Positions 31,337 through 32,531 of a stretch of DNA of 32,531 bases are shown here, piece by piece. This stretch comes from Promethearchaeota archaeon (lineage in GTDB: Archaea > Asgardarchaeota > Lokiarchaeia > Sigyniarchaeales > SOKP01), in assembly GCA_016839745.1 (NCBI GenBank), contig JAEOTS010000006.1, forward strand, positions 1 to 32,531, read 5' to 3'. A program made the translations under genes and the position numbers. Positions within the stretch are counted from its first letter, which is position 1. Each line of letters opens with the position of its first letter. The notes beneath the pieces were generated by a model. That model did not search any database. It was not told the origin of the DNA and saw only the letters and a list, made by a program, of their open reading frames with translations.

Positions 31337-32193
31337 AATAGCTCCTTCGAATCAATAGAGTTTAAAATGTGATCTTTAATAAGATATTCAGTTCTCGTAA
31401 CTTTATTAATGATTCGATTTATGTTAAAAATCCTTATATCACAGTGTTGTCTACCATTTGATAGGAGTTTTTTATTATAGCTAAATGTGTCAATAATATC
31501 ATCATATATTAAATAAGGTACAAACTCCATATTTGTTGATTTATTGTTAGTTAAGTTTTTTGTTTCAACAGAAATGATATTGGGATAGTATTTTTGTTTT
31601 TTTTCGTTACATAATTTCTCTGATAATATCTCATTACGTCTAATAATCGTAATTTTATTGTTTTCCATCTTTTTTTTAAAATAATTAACGATCTTTTCAC
31701 AATAGTTAATAAGCTCACTTTTGAAATTCATATCTATCTCATTTAGACCTTGTTTATCTATTTCATAATAAGTTCTCAAAAATTCTGATGTGATAAAAGT
31801 GAAATCTTCTGTCAAACTAGGGATTTCTGCTTGAATCAATTTTGATTTCTCAAACCATTTTTCTATTGATTCATTTCTTAACGTTTGAAAAGTGATTTCT
31901 TTGTATTTTTTTCTTGCATATGTAATTAAATTTTTAATCCCAAACAAAAAGAATAAATTAAAATTTATACTTAACCCATACCTCTCAAAGGTTTTTTTTA
32001 ACTCAAGGAAATCAGGAAAGATAAATAATGTTGCTTGACCATTAGTTAATTTATCTATCCTCATAGGGATTGGGTGGATAGGAATTCTAAAAGGATCATC
32101 GATAAAAAAGTCAAAATAAAAACCAAAAGGAGCTAAATCATTTTTGGAGCTTCTTAATTTTTTTGGTGGGTTTTTAAACATGTTAAAAATCAT
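31333..32193 (-). CDS. soluble protein of unknown function in the opp operon
   Basis: 286 residues, rich in Lys, Asn, Ile and Phe, with no signal peptide and no clear membrane helix beyond a short hydrophobic stretch near 80 (FNLFFLFGIKNLI). The start contains a proline-rich FGFYFDFFIDDPFRIPIHPIPMRID segment and the middle is predicted helical (about 95-190). I recognise no family or catalytic motif. It overlaps the membrane-protein gene by 4 nt and lies 65 nt downstream of the binding-protein gene, separated by a 14-T tract. The pair may be an accessory module of the transporter or a separate insertion into the operon. Confidence 0.65.
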   Translation of the reverse strand: MIFNMFKNPPKKLRSSKNDLAPFGFYFDFFIDDPFRIPIHPIPMRIDKLTNGQATLFIFPDFLELKKTFERYGLSINFNLFFLFGIKNLITYARKKYKEITFQTLRNESIEKWFEKSKLIQAEIPSLTEDFTFITSEFLRTYYEIDKQGLNEIDMNFKSELINYCEKIVNYFKKKMENNKITIIRRNEILSEKLCNEKKQKYYPNIISVETKNLTNNKSTNMEFVPYLIYDDIIDTFSYNKKLLSNGRQHCDIRIFNINRIINKVTRTEYLIKDHILNSIDSKELL

Positions 32194-32212
32194 AAAATAT
32201 TTCTTAAAATTT

Positions 32213-32226
32213 AAAAAAAAAAAAAA
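32213..32226 (-). terminator. oligo-T (T14) terminator after the binding-protein gene
   Basis: Fourteen A residues on the plus strand give T14 on the coding strand, 32 nt after the stop of the solute-binding-protein gene. It probably ends most transcripts there, allowing the binding protein to be made in excess, with some read-through or a separate promoter for the genes downstream. Confidence 0.55.
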
Positions 32227-32258
32227 TTTGTTAGTTGTTTATTTTTAACTTACTTTCT

Positions 32259-32531
32259 TTATGCAAAGTAGCAAGGATAGCACCATTTTCTTCCAATGCT
32301 ATTGGTTGGGTAGCCTTCAACGGTCGAAGTCCAAGCGTCCCAGTTGATAGATGTCAGGAGCAACATACCAGGATAATCTCTTTCGATGAATTTTTGTTGG
32401 ATCTCCTGGAAAATTGCATCTCTTGCGGCGAAATCGGTTTCTGTAAGCATTTGTTCGTATAGACCGCCAGGACCGTGCATATCAGGTTCATAATAGTTTC
32501 CACCATTAATATCTTCGTCCCATATTGGAAG
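32259..32531 (-). CDS. oppA: oligopeptide-binding protein (SBP family 5), C-terminal fragment
   Basis: The last 91 codons of a larger gene whose start lies beyond the right edge. The frame is open to the window end and reads LPIWDEDINGGNYYEPDM, followed by YEQMLTETDFAARDAIFQEIQQKF, the end-helix region of family 5 peptide-binding proteins (a pattern of paired Asp/Arg residues before the EIQ helix), and ends IGRKWCYPCYFA. Being first in the strand order before two unknown genes and oppBCDF, it is best read as the operon's extracytoplasmic binding protein. The fragment alone does not show the lipobox or ligand pocket. Confidence 0.8.
   Translation of the reverse strand, partial: LPIWDEDINGGNYYEPDMHGPGGLYEQMLTETDFAARDAIFQEIQQKFIERDYPGMLLLTSINWDAWTSTVEGYPTNSIGRKWCYPCYFA

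Noticed and set aside
32235..32462. 75-codon plus-strand open frame at the right end
   Set aside because: Antisense to the C-terminus of the peptide-binding protein, whose frame continues to the window edge.
1..32531. tRNA, rRNA, CRISPR arrays, insertion sequences, integrase or toxin-antitoxin genes
   Set aside because: Searched by eye on both strands; no cloverleaf with a T-loop GGTTCGA outside coding sequence, no spaced direct repeats, and no transposase or integrase motifs were found.

Overview
The window comes from an AT-rich (roughly 30% GC by eye), gene-dense archaeal chromosome, most likely an Asgard archaeon of Lokiarchaeia type. The evidence is a set of archaeal information-processing genes (an MptE-type DUF115 pterin kinase, Trm1, RlmE/FtsJ, a NusA-like KH protein, two RadA/RadB-type ATPases, a probable TFE-beta/RPC39 homologue) next to proteins with a eukaryotic flavour: a three-helix OSTC/OST3-OST6-type oligosaccharyltransferase subunit and a C4HC3 RING/PHD-like zinc finger protein. 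Starts are a mix of Shine-Dalgarno-led and probably leaderless. I see no rRNA, tRNA, CRISPR array, integrase or insertion sequence. The lineage call is an inference from gene content.

Layout. 1-1496 (minus): a small membrane protein followed by a secreted alpha/alpha-toroid-like protein that runs off the left edge. 1711-1983: a decayed partial copy of the class II glutamine amidotransferase gene that lies intact at 6832-7572. 2416-3645: glutamate dehydrogenase. 3694-6264: a signalling block made of a receiver domain fused to an Lrp/AsnC regulator (minus; its start is disturbed by one apparent extra base), a membrane histidine kinase and an Rcp1-like response regulator (plus). 6325-9296: a small zinc-ribbon protein, the amidotransferase paired with a beta-propeller protein, and a four-helix membrane protein. 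9485-11014: a 2x[4Fe-4S] ferredoxin convergent with the RING/PHD-like protein, with a perfect 9-bp hairpin between them. 11114-14748: PepD-type dipeptidase, the OSTC-like subunit, glycine cleavage H protein and MptE.

14752-20917: a RadA-like ATPase with a 9-G coding run, the TFE-beta-like zinc finger/Fe-S protein, then a minus-strand group fbp - trm1 - rlmE preceded by a RadB-like ATPase. The latter is divergent from a predicted RNase H/RuvC-fold protein. 21042-25935: two tandem HGSNAT-like membrane acyltransferases, a NusA-like KH protein, TlyA and a DUF362 protein. 26072-32531 (minus): an oligopeptide ABC transporter operon, with the binding-protein C-terminus at the right edge, then two unknown genes, then two permeases and two ATPases.

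Functionally the window combines amino-acid and peptide metabolism (peptide import, PepD, GDH, GcvH), RNA modification and transcription (Trm1, RlmE, TlyA, TFE-beta, NusA-KH), DNA recombination (two RecA-fold proteins, a RuvC-like protein), protein glycosylation (OSTC-like) and two-component signalling. No single mobile or defence system is evident. The most novel content is in the OSTC-like, TFE-beta-like, RING-like and RuvC-like genes, and in the response-regulator/Lrp fusion.
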